Source: an uncultured Lachnospiraceae bacterium (GTDB lineage: Bacteria; Bacillota; Clostridia; Lachnospirales; Lachnospiraceae). Taken from it: a stretch of DNA of 53,023 nt. Below are positions 44,038-52,262 of the stretch, piece by piece (the stretch's first letter is position 1; each line of letters opens with the position of its first letter). Under the pieces are notes generated by a model. That model was not told the origin of the DNA, made no database searches, and was given only the letters and a program-made list of their open reading frames with translations. The stretch spans positions 1 through 53,023 of the forward strand of contig CAMWTP010000039.1 in the NCBI GenBank assembly GCA_947177165.1, in the 5' to 3' direction. Made by a program: the position numbers and the translations under genes.

Positions 44038-44399
44038 CTCCTTAATAAAGTCCGATTTATATACTTAATTATAAAATATTTACAATGCATATTTATAAGT
44101 TCGTTTTACATGGGTACACAATTCCGAAAAGGGAGAAATCCTATAATCATACCACTTTGAAAGCTCCATATATCCATGCCGATGCAAGCAGTCTGACAAT
44201 CTTGTAATGCTATTATTCCCTTTTGTTCATTTGTACTGTTTGTTCTGATTCCATTGATACCAACATCTCCCTATTATCATTTTCATCTGCAAAATGATAT
44301 TGTGACTGTCGTATAGTCCCATGATTCGCTGCCGTTCTCATATATGCAGTCAATACCATTCCCCTATTCCAACACATATATCGGGAATTTTGTCATCAT
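44038..44399. other. intergenic stretch with one short open frame
   Basis: No gene is convincing here. On the minus strand a 48-codon frame runs from ATG at 44359 to TAA at 44213 (with NHGTIRQSQYHFADEN inside) and has protein-like composition, but there is no ribosome binding site and I recognise no family. It may be a remnant. The base composition is A+T-rich. Confidence 0.3.
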
Positions 44400-45086
44400 T
44401 TACCACCCAAAAATTTCTTTTCTCAATGCCTCATATTCCTCCATGGATATTTTATTATCACGATAAGTAAAATCACTGTTCTCATCATACCTGCTGTCAG
44501 GGGAATCCCAATATTCCGCACTGAGCTGAAATTCATCTACAACATTCCCATCGCCATCATACCTCGTCAGCCAGTACATCTGCCTTCCTGCATGCGTCGT
44601 GTCACTATAGACAATCCACGCGGCATTGTCGTAATTTGCGTGAGACAGTGTCTGTGATGTCCCATCTCCTTCTGCCAACACATATACCTTTCCGTTTCTT
44701 GCGTCCAGATACATCCCTCCGTAGGGACCCTTTATAATCTGTTCGCTTTCACCGTCATTATCCAAATCAACCCGCTCTCCAACAGAATAACTGCACCAAT
44801 CCTCTTCACCGAATGTTAAATCGTCAAACATGATAGCGGATTCATCGTCAACGTCATAAACTGCCGGAATTTTACTGGCGAGAAATTCATCCAGCAATTC
44901 TTCTGATTCAAACTTTACTGTGAGATCTAATTCAACATTTGTGGAAGGGATTTCTTCTGATTCGGACTTTACTGTGAGATCTAATTCAACATTTGTGGAA
45001 AGTATTTCTTCATCACTTCCTCCGCATCCTGTCAATAAAAGAATCAGAATATAGAAAACGATTGTAATAATACTCTTATGTTCCAT
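44400..45086 (-). CDS. lipoprotein with internal duplication
   Basis: A 228-residue lipoprotein: signal peptide with hydrophobic IITIVFYILILL and lipobox LLTGCGG. Residues 30-65 contain two near-identical 18-residue units beginning STNVELDLTVK. The rest is an acidic, beta-rich outer domain with RVDLDNDGESEQ, a calcium-loop-like segment of the kind seen in the other lipoprotein of this window. AAAGG precedes the ATG. Function unknown. Confidence 0.75.
   Translation of the reverse strand: MEHKSIITIVFYILILLLTGCGGSDEEILSTNVELDLTVKSESEEIPSTNVELDLTVKFESEELLDEFLASKIPAVYDVDDESAIMFDDLTFGEEDWCSYSVGERVDLDNDGESEQIIKGPYGGMYLDARNGKVYVLAEGDGTSQTLSHANYDNAAWIVYSDTTHAGRQMYWLTRYDGDGNVVDEFQLSAEYWDSPDSRYDENSDFTYRDNKISMEEYEALRKEIFGW
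44898..45005 (-). repeat. 54-bp tandem duplication in the lipoprotein gene
   Basis: The block starting TTCTTCTGATTC at 44898 recurs at 44952, 54 bp later, with only a few differences. The duplication keeps frame (18 codons) and lies in the flexible stalk next to the lipidated Cys, so it alters the length of the tether. Confidence 0.85.
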
Positions 45087-45530
45087 TCCCTTTTCCTTTC
45101 ATTTCAACACCTACAGATAATGTTCATGGTCAGCAGCTACACCGTCTTTTGTACCTAATTGTGATACGTCTGTCCATAACATGCCTAAGTGCGGAAAATA
45201 CAAGTAAGACAGAACACCTTTATATGTTCTGCCTGTAATGTTTTTGCGCTTACTGCTTTCTATCCTTTTATCTAATTATACACAGCCTTCTTGCAAAATA
45301 CAATAGAACGGGAAACGGAATATTATTACATAACTGTTTATGCGATCAGTTCTTTGACAACAACATCATATCTGCATCTATTGTTATAGACTGCGCTTTT
45401 ATTTCCACCGATACAGTCACTCCCTCCCTTATTGATACAGATATATCCCGCATTTCTGCTGCCTGCGGTCAGCTGCCAAAACGGGTATTGAATAATCCCT
45501 GGGATGCTATGTTTATTGCGTACAATTTTT
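45087..45530. other. gene-poor stretch with a hairpin and a possible coding remnant
   Basis: A hairpin AGACAGAACA/TGTTCTGCCT lies at 45207-45234 with a T run a few bases later (45241-45245), a weak terminator. On the minus strand a frame is open from about 45525 to TAA at 45338 without an ATG, containing PFWQLTAGSRNAGYICIN and four Cys. A second short open frame ends at about 45117. Neither matches a family I know; both may be decayed genes. Confidence 0.3.
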
Positions 45531-45689
45531 TTATTTTATAACAGTGTAGTTGGTGTTTCTTGCTTTTCCATTCTGTCTCAGCAAGCTGCTCTTTACCATT
45601 TTCCTAATGACTCTGGATGCGGTAGATGTACTTACTTCAAGCAATTTGATTACATCATTTCTTGTAATAACGCCATTAGACCGGGCATA
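45531..45689 (-). pseudogene. winged-helix C-terminal remnant of an ATP-binding (AlbA_2-type) protein
   Basis: The minus-strand frame between 45689 and TAA at 45531 reads GVITRNDVIKLLEVSTSTAS, then a recognition-helix-like RVIRKMVKSS, LLRQNGKARNTNYTV and a stop. From memory, this is the winged-helix domain that ends many AlbA_2/RecG-like ATP-binding proteins of Firmicutes. An in-frame TAA sits just upstream and no start is available, so it is a fragment. Confidence 0.55.
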
Positions 45690-45834
45690 TTATATCAAAT
45701 CGTGTCAATGCACATGACCCGATAGCGACCCGATTTGACCTAGAGCGTGTTTGAAAAATCATTCCCACCATCTGTATAACGACGCGTACGCGGCGTATTT
45801 GGAATCCGCATGTCTTTTTGCTCCCCGTGTGCAT

Positions 45835-45871
45835 AAAAAAGGCGGCACACTGTTTATAAGCGTGCTGCCGC
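45835..45871 (-). terminator. terminator of the metallophosphoesterase gene
   Basis: On the minus strand GCGGCAGCAC and GTGTGCCGC form a stem (45842-45850 with 45862-45871) followed by TTTTTT (45835-45840). It lies about 35 bp after the gene's stop codon. Confidence 0.8.
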
Positions 45872-45907
45872 TCTCACATTCACCTTTGCTGGCAATCTGC
45901 CCTGATT

Positions 45908-46852
45908 TCATTCTTCAAATACATTATTCCACAATTCATACGCCTTTTCCCATGTCGAAACAGAAAAAGGGCGTCGGCTGTCTCCTGTTTCTACAGCATA
46001 TTTTTCAACAAATGCCAAGAAGGAAAACATATATTCTCTCCTTGTTCTTAACTCCCTGATTATTATTTTACTCCAAACATTTGCTTTGATAAATTGATCA
46101 CTATGCCGTAACATCTCAATATACTCGTCCATATTAAATGCAGCACGTTTTTCCTCTACAACAATCTCACTATCTGAAATATCCAGAATCGTATAAGGGA
46201 TACCCGCATCAATACAATCCAAAGGCAGTCCGCAAGAACCTGGATTGATTAATATTTTACTGCCATCATCTGATCGATAGTTCCATTGAATATGGGAATG
46301 ACCAAAAATGTAAACTCCTCTTTCCAATTTACTCAAAATTCCATGAAACCGCTCATCTTCATTAAAATACTTATGGATATCAGCACAAAAAGTCTCCCGC
46401 GTGATCCATCTGTCTTTGTACCTCGCAGCCACTTTTGCAGTTGACCATTCCCTGTGTTCACAGTCTGATATAAATACTTCCGATGAATGTGCCATATGCA
46501 ATGTGATATCACCACATTCAAGCTTCATCTGTTTTGGCATTGACAAGATGTAATCCATATTTTCAGGACTTATTTTTTGATATCCGTAATAAGAAATCTG
46601 CATCTGCCCGTCAGTCCATGTCCTCGGATCTTTCCCAATCAGTCTTTCCAAATACAGTTCTTCATTTCCGCATATTATGTACGCATTATCCAGTGTTCTG
46701 ATTCTGGAGATACATTCGTTCGGATACGGATTACTGAGACAGTAATCCCCAGCAAGAAGAAAACTGTCAATATTATTTTGAGCAGCATCTTCTATTACAG
46801 CATTTAGTGCTGGTAAATTTCCATGTATATCTGAAACAATTGCAAACCGCAT
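45908..46852 (-). CDS. metallophosphoesterase
   Basis: A 314-residue protein of the calcineurin-like superfamily: MRFAIVSDIHGNLPAL (metal ligands D8 and H10), LLAGDYCLSNP, CGNEE, and GHSHI followed by LINPGSCG. The N-terminal 210 residues form the usual YfcE/YmdB-like fold and a 100-residue helical tail is added. Substrate unknown; phosphodiesterases of this group act on cyclic nucleotides or nucleic acids. AAGGAG precedes the ATG. Confidence 0.88.
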   Translation of the reverse strand: MRFAIVSDIHGNLPALNAVIEDAAQNNIDSFLLAGDYCLSNPYPNECISRIRTLDNAYIICGNEELYLERLIGKDPRTWTDGQMQISYYGYQKISPENMDYILSMPKQMKLECGDITLHMAHSSEVFISDCEHREWSTAKVAARYKDRWITRETFCADIHKYFNEDERFHGILSKLERGVYIFGHSHIQWNYRSDDGSKILINPGSCGLPLDCIDAGIPYTILDISDSEIVVEEKRAAFNMDEYIEMLRHSDQFIKANVWSKIIIRELRTRREYMFSFLAFVEKYAVETGDSRRPFSVSTWEKAYELWNNVFEE

Positions 46853-46966
46853 TGAAAACTCCTTAAATATGTTTTACTCCTGCTGATACTTTTTCTTTTC
46901 ATTCCTTCTAAAATGTCCGTGATATCCCCATACCTCCCGTGTTATCCGTAAAACCTCTTTTTGCCT

Positions 46967-47446
46967 TTACTTATGATATGGTTCTCCATTGATAATCCGA
47001 TAACACCGATAGATTTGTTCCATCAAAATGACCCGCATCAATTGATGCGGAAATGTCATATCTGAAAAACTCAGTTTCTCGTCCGCCCGTTCGATCACGC
47101 TGTCATGCAGCCCGAGTGAGCCGCCGATCACAAACACCAGATTGCTCTTCCCGCTGATTCCAAGCTGTTCAATATGCTCCGCCAGATTGACAGAATCCCG
47201 CTTCCTGCCATCAATTGTAAGCGCGATACAGTACGCATTCTCTTTGATGTTCTTCAGAATACGCTCCGCTTCTTTCTGCCTGATTTGATCTTCCAGCGCC
47301 TCCGCTGCCCTGTCTGGTGTTTTCTCATCCGCAACTTCTATGATATCGAGCTTACAATATTTCGAGAGTCTTTTCTGGTACTCTGCAACCGCGTCACGAA
47401 AATACTTTTCTTTGATTTTCCCTACTGTGACAAAGGTTATATTCAT
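46967..47446 (-). CDS. rlmH: 23S rRNA pseudouridine-1915 N3-methyltransferase RlmH
   Basis: A 159-residue SPOUT methyltransferase. VIGGSLGLHDSV is the knot region that binds SAM, and FPHQLMRVILMEQIYRCYRI the conserved C-terminus; the protein ends GEPYHK as usual. It methylates pseudouridine 1915 in helix 69 of 23S rRNA. The ribosome binding site is weak (GTGATTAA). Confidence 0.95.
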   Translation of the reverse strand: MNITFVTVGKIKEKYFRDAVAEYQKRLSKYCKLDIIEVADEKTPDRAAEALEDQIRQKEAERILKNIKENAYCIALTIDGRKRDSVNLAEHIEQLGISGKSNLVFVIGGSLGLHDSVIERADEKLSFSDMTFPHQLMRVILMEQIYRCYRIINGEPYHK

Positions 47447-47521
47447 TTAATCACACTCATTTCATAACGATTCACTTAGAAACTTTAGAAAAATATCTGA
47501 CATTTCTTGTCTATCAGTTCC

Positions 47522-48016
47522 TTACTCTCCGAACAGCTCCGCATAAAGTTCTTCACATATGGCTTCCAGATATGAAACGTTCAAACTGCCAAACTCCTGT
47601 GTGACAGATACCTTGATTGCTTCAAAGTACTGAAAATACTTCACTTCCTCCGGCGTGCCATCCTCAACCCAGACGCGCTGTCTGATGGCATCCGATGTGA
47701 TATGCTCTTTCGCCCACGCCTTGATTCTTTCTGTCAAATCCTCCTCATCTGCCGCTTCCCTTGCATATGTTTTCGAGGATTGAAACGAGTAAATTCCCGC
47801 CGCAATAAATCCTGCAAACATAACGCCCATCACACCATACGTGATATACTTTCCAGAACCCGAAAAACGAAAAGGCAGCACTCCTGCTATCATCAAAACA
47901 AGTGCAGCAATCCCAATTATTCCCACCAATAAAAGAGTATAGGCAGAGCTTTTGTAATCCTCTGCCTTCGCCTTTTTGTCCTGATAAACTTTTACATCAT
48001 CATTTCTGTCTGACAT
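47522..48016 (-). CDS. hypothetical protein with two transmembrane segments
   Basis: An unrecognised 164-residue protein. A basic N-terminus (residues 1-22) is followed by membrane segments at about 25-46 and 57-76, then a helical cytosolic tail (ERIKAWAKEHITSDAIRQR). AAGGAGG precedes the ATG. It stands between rlmH and the nfn genes on the same strand. Nothing indicates function. Confidence 0.7.
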   Translation of the reverse strand: MSDRNDDVKVYQDKKAKAEDYKSSAYTLLLVGIIGIAALVLMIAGVLPFRFSGSGKYITYGVMGVMFAGFIAAGIYSFQSSKTYAREAADEEDLTERIKAWAKEHITSDAIRQRVWVEDGTPEEVKYFQYFEAIKVSVTQEFGSLNVSYLEAICEELYAELFGE

Positions 48017-48045
48017 ACGTCAAACCTCCTTATAACCGGAACAAA

Positions 48046-48071
48046 TGCTCCCGAAAAATCTTCCGGGAGCA
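48046..48071 (-). terminator. hairpin after nfnB
   Basis: TGCTCCCG (48046-48053) and CGGGAGCA (48064-48071) form a perfect 8-bp stem; the T tract on the minus strand is interrupted (TTTGTT). It lies 9 bp after the nfnB stop and probably ends the nfnAB transcript. Confidence 0.6.
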
Positions 48072-48079
48072 CGCAATGC

Positions 48080-49465
48080 CTATTTTCCAGATAAATAATT
48101 GTGAATGCCCTTTGCCGCCGCTTTTCCGGCTCCCATCGCGAGGATCACGGTCGCTGCGCCAGTCACCGCGTCACCGCCGGCAAACACCCCTTCTTTTGAA
48201 GTTCTGCCAAATTCCTCGTCGGCAACAATACACTTCCACTTATTCGTCTCCAACCCTTCTGTTGTGGAAGAAATCAATGGATTCGGCGAAGTGCCAAGCG
48301 ACATAATAACAGTATCAAGCTCCATCTCAAACTCGCTGTCCGGAATCTCAACAGGTCTGCGTCTTCCCGATGCATCCGGCTCTCCGAGCTCCATCTTAAT
48401 GCACTTCATCCCCCTCACCCAATTATTCTCGTCCTCGAGAATCTCTGTCGGATTCGTGAGCAGGTCAAAGATGATGCCCTCCTCCTTTGCATGATGCACT
48501 TCTTCTACTCTGGCCGGAAGCTCCTCCTCACTTCTTCTGTACACAATATGCACCTCCGCACCCAGACGAAGCGCTGTCCTTGCCGCATCCATCGCAACAT
48601 TTCCGCCGCCTACGACTGCAACCTTCCTGCCGCGCATGATCGGTGTATTGGAGTCCTCGTTAAACGCTTTCATGAGATTGCTTCTGGTCAGATACTCATT
48701 TGCAGAGAAAACGCCGTTTGCATTCTCTCCCGGAATCCCCATAAATTTGGGAAGTCCCGCACCAGAACCGATGAATACCGCCTCAAATCCCTCTTCCCCG
48801 ATCAGCTCATCGATCGTTATGGATTTGCCGATAATTACATTTTTCTCTATCTTAACACCCAATGATTCCACATTTGCAATTTCCTTTGCCACAACATCCT
48901 CCTTTGGAAGTCGGAACTCCGGAATGCCGTACACCAGTACGCCGCCCGCTTCATGGAGCGCCTCAAATATTGTGACATCATATCCGAGCTTTGCAAGATC
49001 ACCTGCACAGGTAAGTCCTGCAGGACCAGAACCAATCACTGCAACCTTTTTGCCATTCTTCTTTTTTGCCGGCTCTGGCTTGATACCATTCTCCCGCGCC
49101 CAGTCTGCAACAAAACGCTCGAGCTTACCGATCGAAATCGGATCTCCCTTGATACCCCTGATACATTTACCCTCGCACTGGCTCTCCTGCGGACAAACAC
49201 GCCCGCATACAGCCGGAAGCGCTGAGGAACGGCTGATAATCTGATAGGCCTCCTCAATGTTTCCGAGCTTTACCTGCTCAATAAATGCCGGAATATCAAT
49301 CGCCACGGGACACCCCTTGATACACTGTGCATTCTTACAGTTAATACAGCGCACCGCTTCTTCCATCGCTTCTTCTTTATTGTATCCAAGACAGACCTCG
49401 TCAAAATTCTTTGCCCTGGCAGCTGCATCCTGCTCACGTACAGGTATTTTTGTTAATACATCCAT
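48080..49465 (-). CDS. nfnB: electron-bifurcating transhydrogenase subunit NfnB (GltA-like)
   Basis: A 461-residue flavoprotein. Eight cysteines in two groups bind two [4Fe-4S] clusters: C40, C43, C48, C52 and C87, C91, C97, C101. Then come the FAD motif VAVIGSGPAGLTCAGDLA and the NADPH motif VAVVGGGNVAMDAAR. It is homologous to glutamate synthase small subunits, but the partner gene is NfnA rather than a GltB-type large subunit. NfnAB couples ferredoxin and NADH oxidation to NADP+ reduction. The ATG at 49465 has GGAGG 8 nt upstream; an upstream ATG has no suitable site. Confidence 0.9.
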   Translation of the reverse strand: MDVLTKIPVREQDAAARAKNFDEVCLGYNKEEAMEEAVRCINCKNAQCIKGCPVAIDIPAFIEQVKLGNIEEAYQIISRSSALPAVCGRVCPQESQCEGKCIRGIKGDPISIGKLERFVADWARENGIKPEPAKKKNGKKVAVIGSGPAGLTCAGDLAKLGYDVTIFEALHEAGGVLVYGIPEFRLPKEDVVAKEIANVESLGVKIEKNVIIGKSITIDELIGEEGFEAVFIGSGAGLPKFMGIPGENANGVFSANEYLTRSNLMKAFNEDSNTPIMRGRKVAVVGGGNVAMDAARTALRLGAEVHIVYRRSEEELPARVEEVHHAKEEGIIFDLLTNPTEILEDENNWVRGMKCIKMELGEPDASGRRRPVEIPDSEFEMELDTVIMSLGTSPNPLISSTTEGLETNKWKCIVADEEFGRTSKEGVFAGGDAVTGAATVILAMGAGKAAAKGIHNYLSGK

Positions 49466-49575
49466 ATTTTGTGCCTCCATTCTACACATCTGTGAAGAAC
49501 ACTGCCCTCAGCGTTCTTCGAAAATGTAATAAATCTTAGTCAATGTCCTTTATCGCCTTAGATTCAGATAATTTT

Positions 49576-50454
49576 CTATTCACAATGCCCGCATCCGCCA
49601 TGATGCGTATCGCCCTCCTGCAGCTTGAGCATGGCCCTTCCCTCTGCGGTCCTGTATATCTGCTGACGCTTCATCGCTTCATCAAAGTTCACAAGATGTC
49701 CGTCAAATTCCGGACCGTCGACACATGCAAACCGAACCTTGTCACCAACTGTAACACGGCATGCTCCACACATACCTGTGCCATCTACCATAATCGGATT
49801 CAGGCTGACAATCGTAGGAATCCCAAGCTCTTTCGTGAGCTTGCAGACAAATTTCATCATAATCATAGGACCGATCGCGATACACAGATCATACTTCTTC
49901 CCCTCATCTACAAGATCCTGTATCGTCTGTGTAACCATACCCTTGCGTCCATAAGAACCATCATCGGTTGTGACATACAGATTTCCGGCTACCGCTTCCA
50001 TCTCCTTTTCCAGAATCAGCAAATCCTGATTCTTCGCACCGACGATGACATCTGCTGCAATACCATTGTTATGTAACCATTTTACCTGCGGATAGACAGG
50101 CGCCGTTCCCACTCCGCCTGCCACAAAGAGAATTTTCTTCTTCGCAAGCTCCTCTTTGTCCTCGCCGACCATCTCAGAAGCGCATCCCAGCGGTCCCACA
50201 AAATCATGAAAGGAATCTCCTGCCGTTAACGCAGCCATCCTGGTTGTCTCAGCTCCCACTGTCTGAAATACAATCGTTATTGTTCCCTTTTCTCTATCAT
50301 AATCACAGATTGTGAGCGGTATTCTCTCTCCATCCTTATCCATTCTTACTATCACAAACTGCCCCGGCTGACAATTCTTTGCCACACGCGGCGCTTCCAC
50401 TACCATAGAATAAATGTTAGTAGTGAGCTCTTTGGCCTCTAAAATTTTGTACAT
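49576..50454 (-). CDS. nfnA: electron-bifurcating transhydrogenase subunit NfnA
   Basis: A 292-residue subunit of the ferredoxin-NADP reductase fold: FAD-binding ERIPLTICDYDREKG, NAD-binding VAGGVGTAPVYPQ, and C-terminal cysteines in GMCGACRV and RFACVDGPEFDGH for the [2Fe-2S] cluster. It is also annotated as sulfide/dihydroorotate dehydrogenase-like. With NfnB downstream (110 nt), it forms the NADH-dependent ferredoxin:NADP+ oxidoreductase of anaerobes. Starts upstream at ATG 50469 or GTG 50466 are possible; the ATG at 50454 (MYKILEAKE) matches family length but has a weak ribosome binding site. Confidence 0.88.
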   Translation of the reverse strand: MYKILEAKELTTNIYSMVVEAPRVAKNCQPGQFVIVRMDKDGERIPLTICDYDREKGTITIVFQTVGAETTRMAALTAGDSFHDFVGPLGCASEMVGEDKEELAKKKILFVAGGVGTAPVYPQVKWLHNNGIAADVIVGAKNQDLLILEKEMEAVAGNLYVTTDDGSYGRKGMVTQTIQDLVDEGKKYDLCIAIGPMIMMKFVCKLTKELGIPTIVSLNPIMVDGTGMCGACRVTVGDKVRFACVDGPEFDGHLVNFDEAMKRQQIYRTAEGRAMLKLQEGDTHHGGCGHCE

Positions 50455-50526
50455 CTGCTCGTTCACCATACCTTTCTTAATTTGTAATCGCCACAGTCAG
50501 GCAGCAATTTTTCACACACCTTTATT

Positions 50527-50555
50527 ATTGTATACGAAATATTTCTTTATTTCAA
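50527..50555 (-). promoter_or_regulatory. promoter of nfnAB
   Basis: On the minus strand TTGAAA (50550-50555) and TACAAT (50527-50532) are 17 bp apart, close to consensus. The transcript would start near 50520, about 65 nt before the NfnA ATG. It lies 30 bp from the MITE-like element. Confidence 0.65.
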
Positions 50556-50593
50556 CTTAATTTACAAAAACGTAAGAAACTGTCAGAAGTCAA

Positions 50594-50735
50594 GTTACTT
50601 TTCATACCCACACCAAAGTAGTGGGAATCATGCGCCAAATTGATGCCCTTTATCAATTTGTGTGCAAAATCTGTTATAATTCACACCTCAATAACGTATA
50701 AGCTGATAAAAACTGGCGTGGGTGTGAATTGTAAC
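50594..50735. mobile_element. 142-bp MITE-like element with 8-bp target duplication
   Basis: Imperfect 22-bp inverted ends (50594-50615 and 50714-50735, 18 of 22 matching) begin GTTAC and end GTAAC. Immediately outside, the 8-bp GAAGTCAA occurs on both sides (50586-50593, 50736-50743), a perfect target-site duplication. A third copy of the terminal motif lies inside (GTTATAATTCACACC, 50673-50687), same orientation as the left end. There is also a perfect 9-bp stem CAAATTGAT/ATCAATTTG (50636-50660). No coding sequence fits in 142 bp, so movement would need a transposase elsewhere. A duplication of 8 bp occurs in several IS families; the family is not identified. Confidence 0.75.
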
Positions 50736-50761
50736 GAAGTCAATGAAAGAAAAAGCAAAAA

Positions 50762-52237
50762 CTACTCCCCAAAGGGATGAAGATCATATTTTCCCTCATC
50801 GACCTTGTATGCCTGGTACAAGTCTGCTGTATTCGCATCAATTGCATATATATCGTTTGTATCATGAACCTCACCGGTAATGTCCACATATTCCTCATAG
50901 ACAATATAGTACACTGTCTCATCTCCCGCAAATAGGGTTCTCACCTCATACTGGTTGATTCCAGGCTTATTAGGCACGCTTCCTTCCACATCCGACAATT
51001 TTCCGCTCGCCCATAAATTATTCTTCAGCACTTGCAATGCAAGCTCCATGTCAAAATTCGCTTCTAATCCCAATTGATAAGTCCGCTTCACCACTTCGCT
51101 GCCAAGACCTGACTCATCGATCGCGATAAAAGAAAAGTTGCTGATACCATACGGCATCTCAATCGGATCCGTATACCGGTTACTGTTTTTATCCGGAACA
51201 GAACCATCTGTTGTGTAATAAACCTTAGTGCCATAATCGCGATGTACTTCTATCAGAGCAGGCTTTGTGTACTTTCCACTATCCAGATTGATCACAGGAG
51301 CGTCAGGTGCCGATAAATTAATATAATAATGCTGCGTTTCTACCTCACTCTCAATGCCATACACATTTACAAACATGGCTTTTATCGTGTACTCACCCGC
51401 TTCGAGCAATATCGGTGTCTCGTACATAGATGAGTTGTCTGTCGGCGTTGTGCCATCCAGCGTATAGTACACAATCCCCTGTGTATTTCCTTTGAGTGAT
51501 ATCGATATCAACTCATCGTACACGCCGCCCTGCTTGTTAAATTCAGGCTTTAATGCAATGTATTTGTTATATTTTGACACAATCCGCGGCACATCGCAAG
51601 CATCCAGTATTTCAGTCATCTTAATATAGTCTTCCCGGGATTCATAAATGCCTAACAGCATATCATATACTTCATCCCTCTTCTCATACTTCGTATCAAG
51701 ATTTAGAAGTTCTTCCAGCAGCGATACTGTACTTTGCTGCTGTCCATTTTTTTCGTAATATTTTGCGAGCAAAAACCTTACATCCAAGTCTTCCGAATTG
51801 ATGGCAAGCGCCCTCTCCAGATAACTCACCGCCTCGGAATAATTATTGTGTGCCGCACACACAACTGCCTTGTCATACTGGTAGTCAAACGAATTATACC
51901 TGTAGTCATTTATCATATGAACGGAAAATACCGCTATGCCCCCTGCAGCAACGAAAAAAAGTACCAATGCAATCAATGCTTTTTTCACTCTGGACAGCCA
52001 AATGGGTTTGTCCGGAAAATAATCCCTGACCGAATCTTTGATATCATCATCGGACTCATGATCAACCATCTGATCAGACGCACTATCAGCCATATCTTCC
52101 ATCATAGAGCTTATGGATTCTTTTAGTTTATCCTCAAGCTCTATATCAAAATCAGGTACAATCTTCACCTCATAGCCGCAGTTTTCGCAAAGCAGTTTTT
52201 CCTCTTCCAACTCATTTCCACAATTTGGACATTTCAT
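50762..52237 (-). CDS. zinc-ribbon membrane protein with TPR-like and chitobiase C-terminal-type repeats
   Basis: A 491-residue protein. Zinc ribbon CPNCGNELEEEKLLCENCG (residues 3-21); a transmembrane segment near 88-108; TPR-like helices at about 120-190 (YSEAVSYLERALAINSEDL, LAKYYEKNGQQQS); then two chitobiase/beta-hexosaminidase C-terminal-type repeats, with VYYTLDGTTPTDNSSMYETP and VYYTTDGSVPDKNSNRYTDP. The order suggests a membrane protein with its C-terminal domain outside, perhaps binding cell-wall or carbohydrate ligands. No catalytic motif. Its weak ribosome binding site follows the fhs gene by 25 nt. Confidence 0.75.
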   Translation of the reverse strand: MKCPNCGNELEEEKLLCENCGYEVKIVPDFDIELEDKLKESISSMMEDMADSASDQMVDHESDDDIKDSVRDYFPDKPIWLSRVKKALIALVLFFVAAGGIAVFSVHMINDYRYNSFDYQYDKAVVCAAHNNYSEAVSYLERALAINSEDLDVRFLLAKYYEKNGQQQSTVSLLEELLNLDTKYEKRDEVYDMLLGIYESREDYIKMTEILDACDVPRIVSKYNKYIALKPEFNKQGGVYDELISISLKGNTQGIVYYTLDGTTPTDNSSMYETPILLEAGEYTIKAMFVNVYGIESEVETQHYYINLSAPDAPVINLDSGKYTKPALIEVHRDYGTKVYYTTDGSVPDKNSNRYTDPIEMPYGISNFSFIAIDESGLGSEVVKRTYQLGLEANFDMELALQVLKNNLWASGKLSDVEGSVPNKPGINQYEVRTLFAGDETVYYIVYEEYVDITGEVHDTNDIYAIDANTADLYQAYKVDEGKYDLHPFGE

Positions 52238-52262
52238 GCTTTACTAGCCCCAATCACACGTC

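Noticed and set aside
42905..45751. 12-bp inverted match AACACGCTCTAG / CTAGAGCGTGTT enclosing the NUDIX and lipoprotein genes
   Set aside because: Matches of this length are expected by chance in a 53-kb window, no transposase lies between, and no target duplication is seen.
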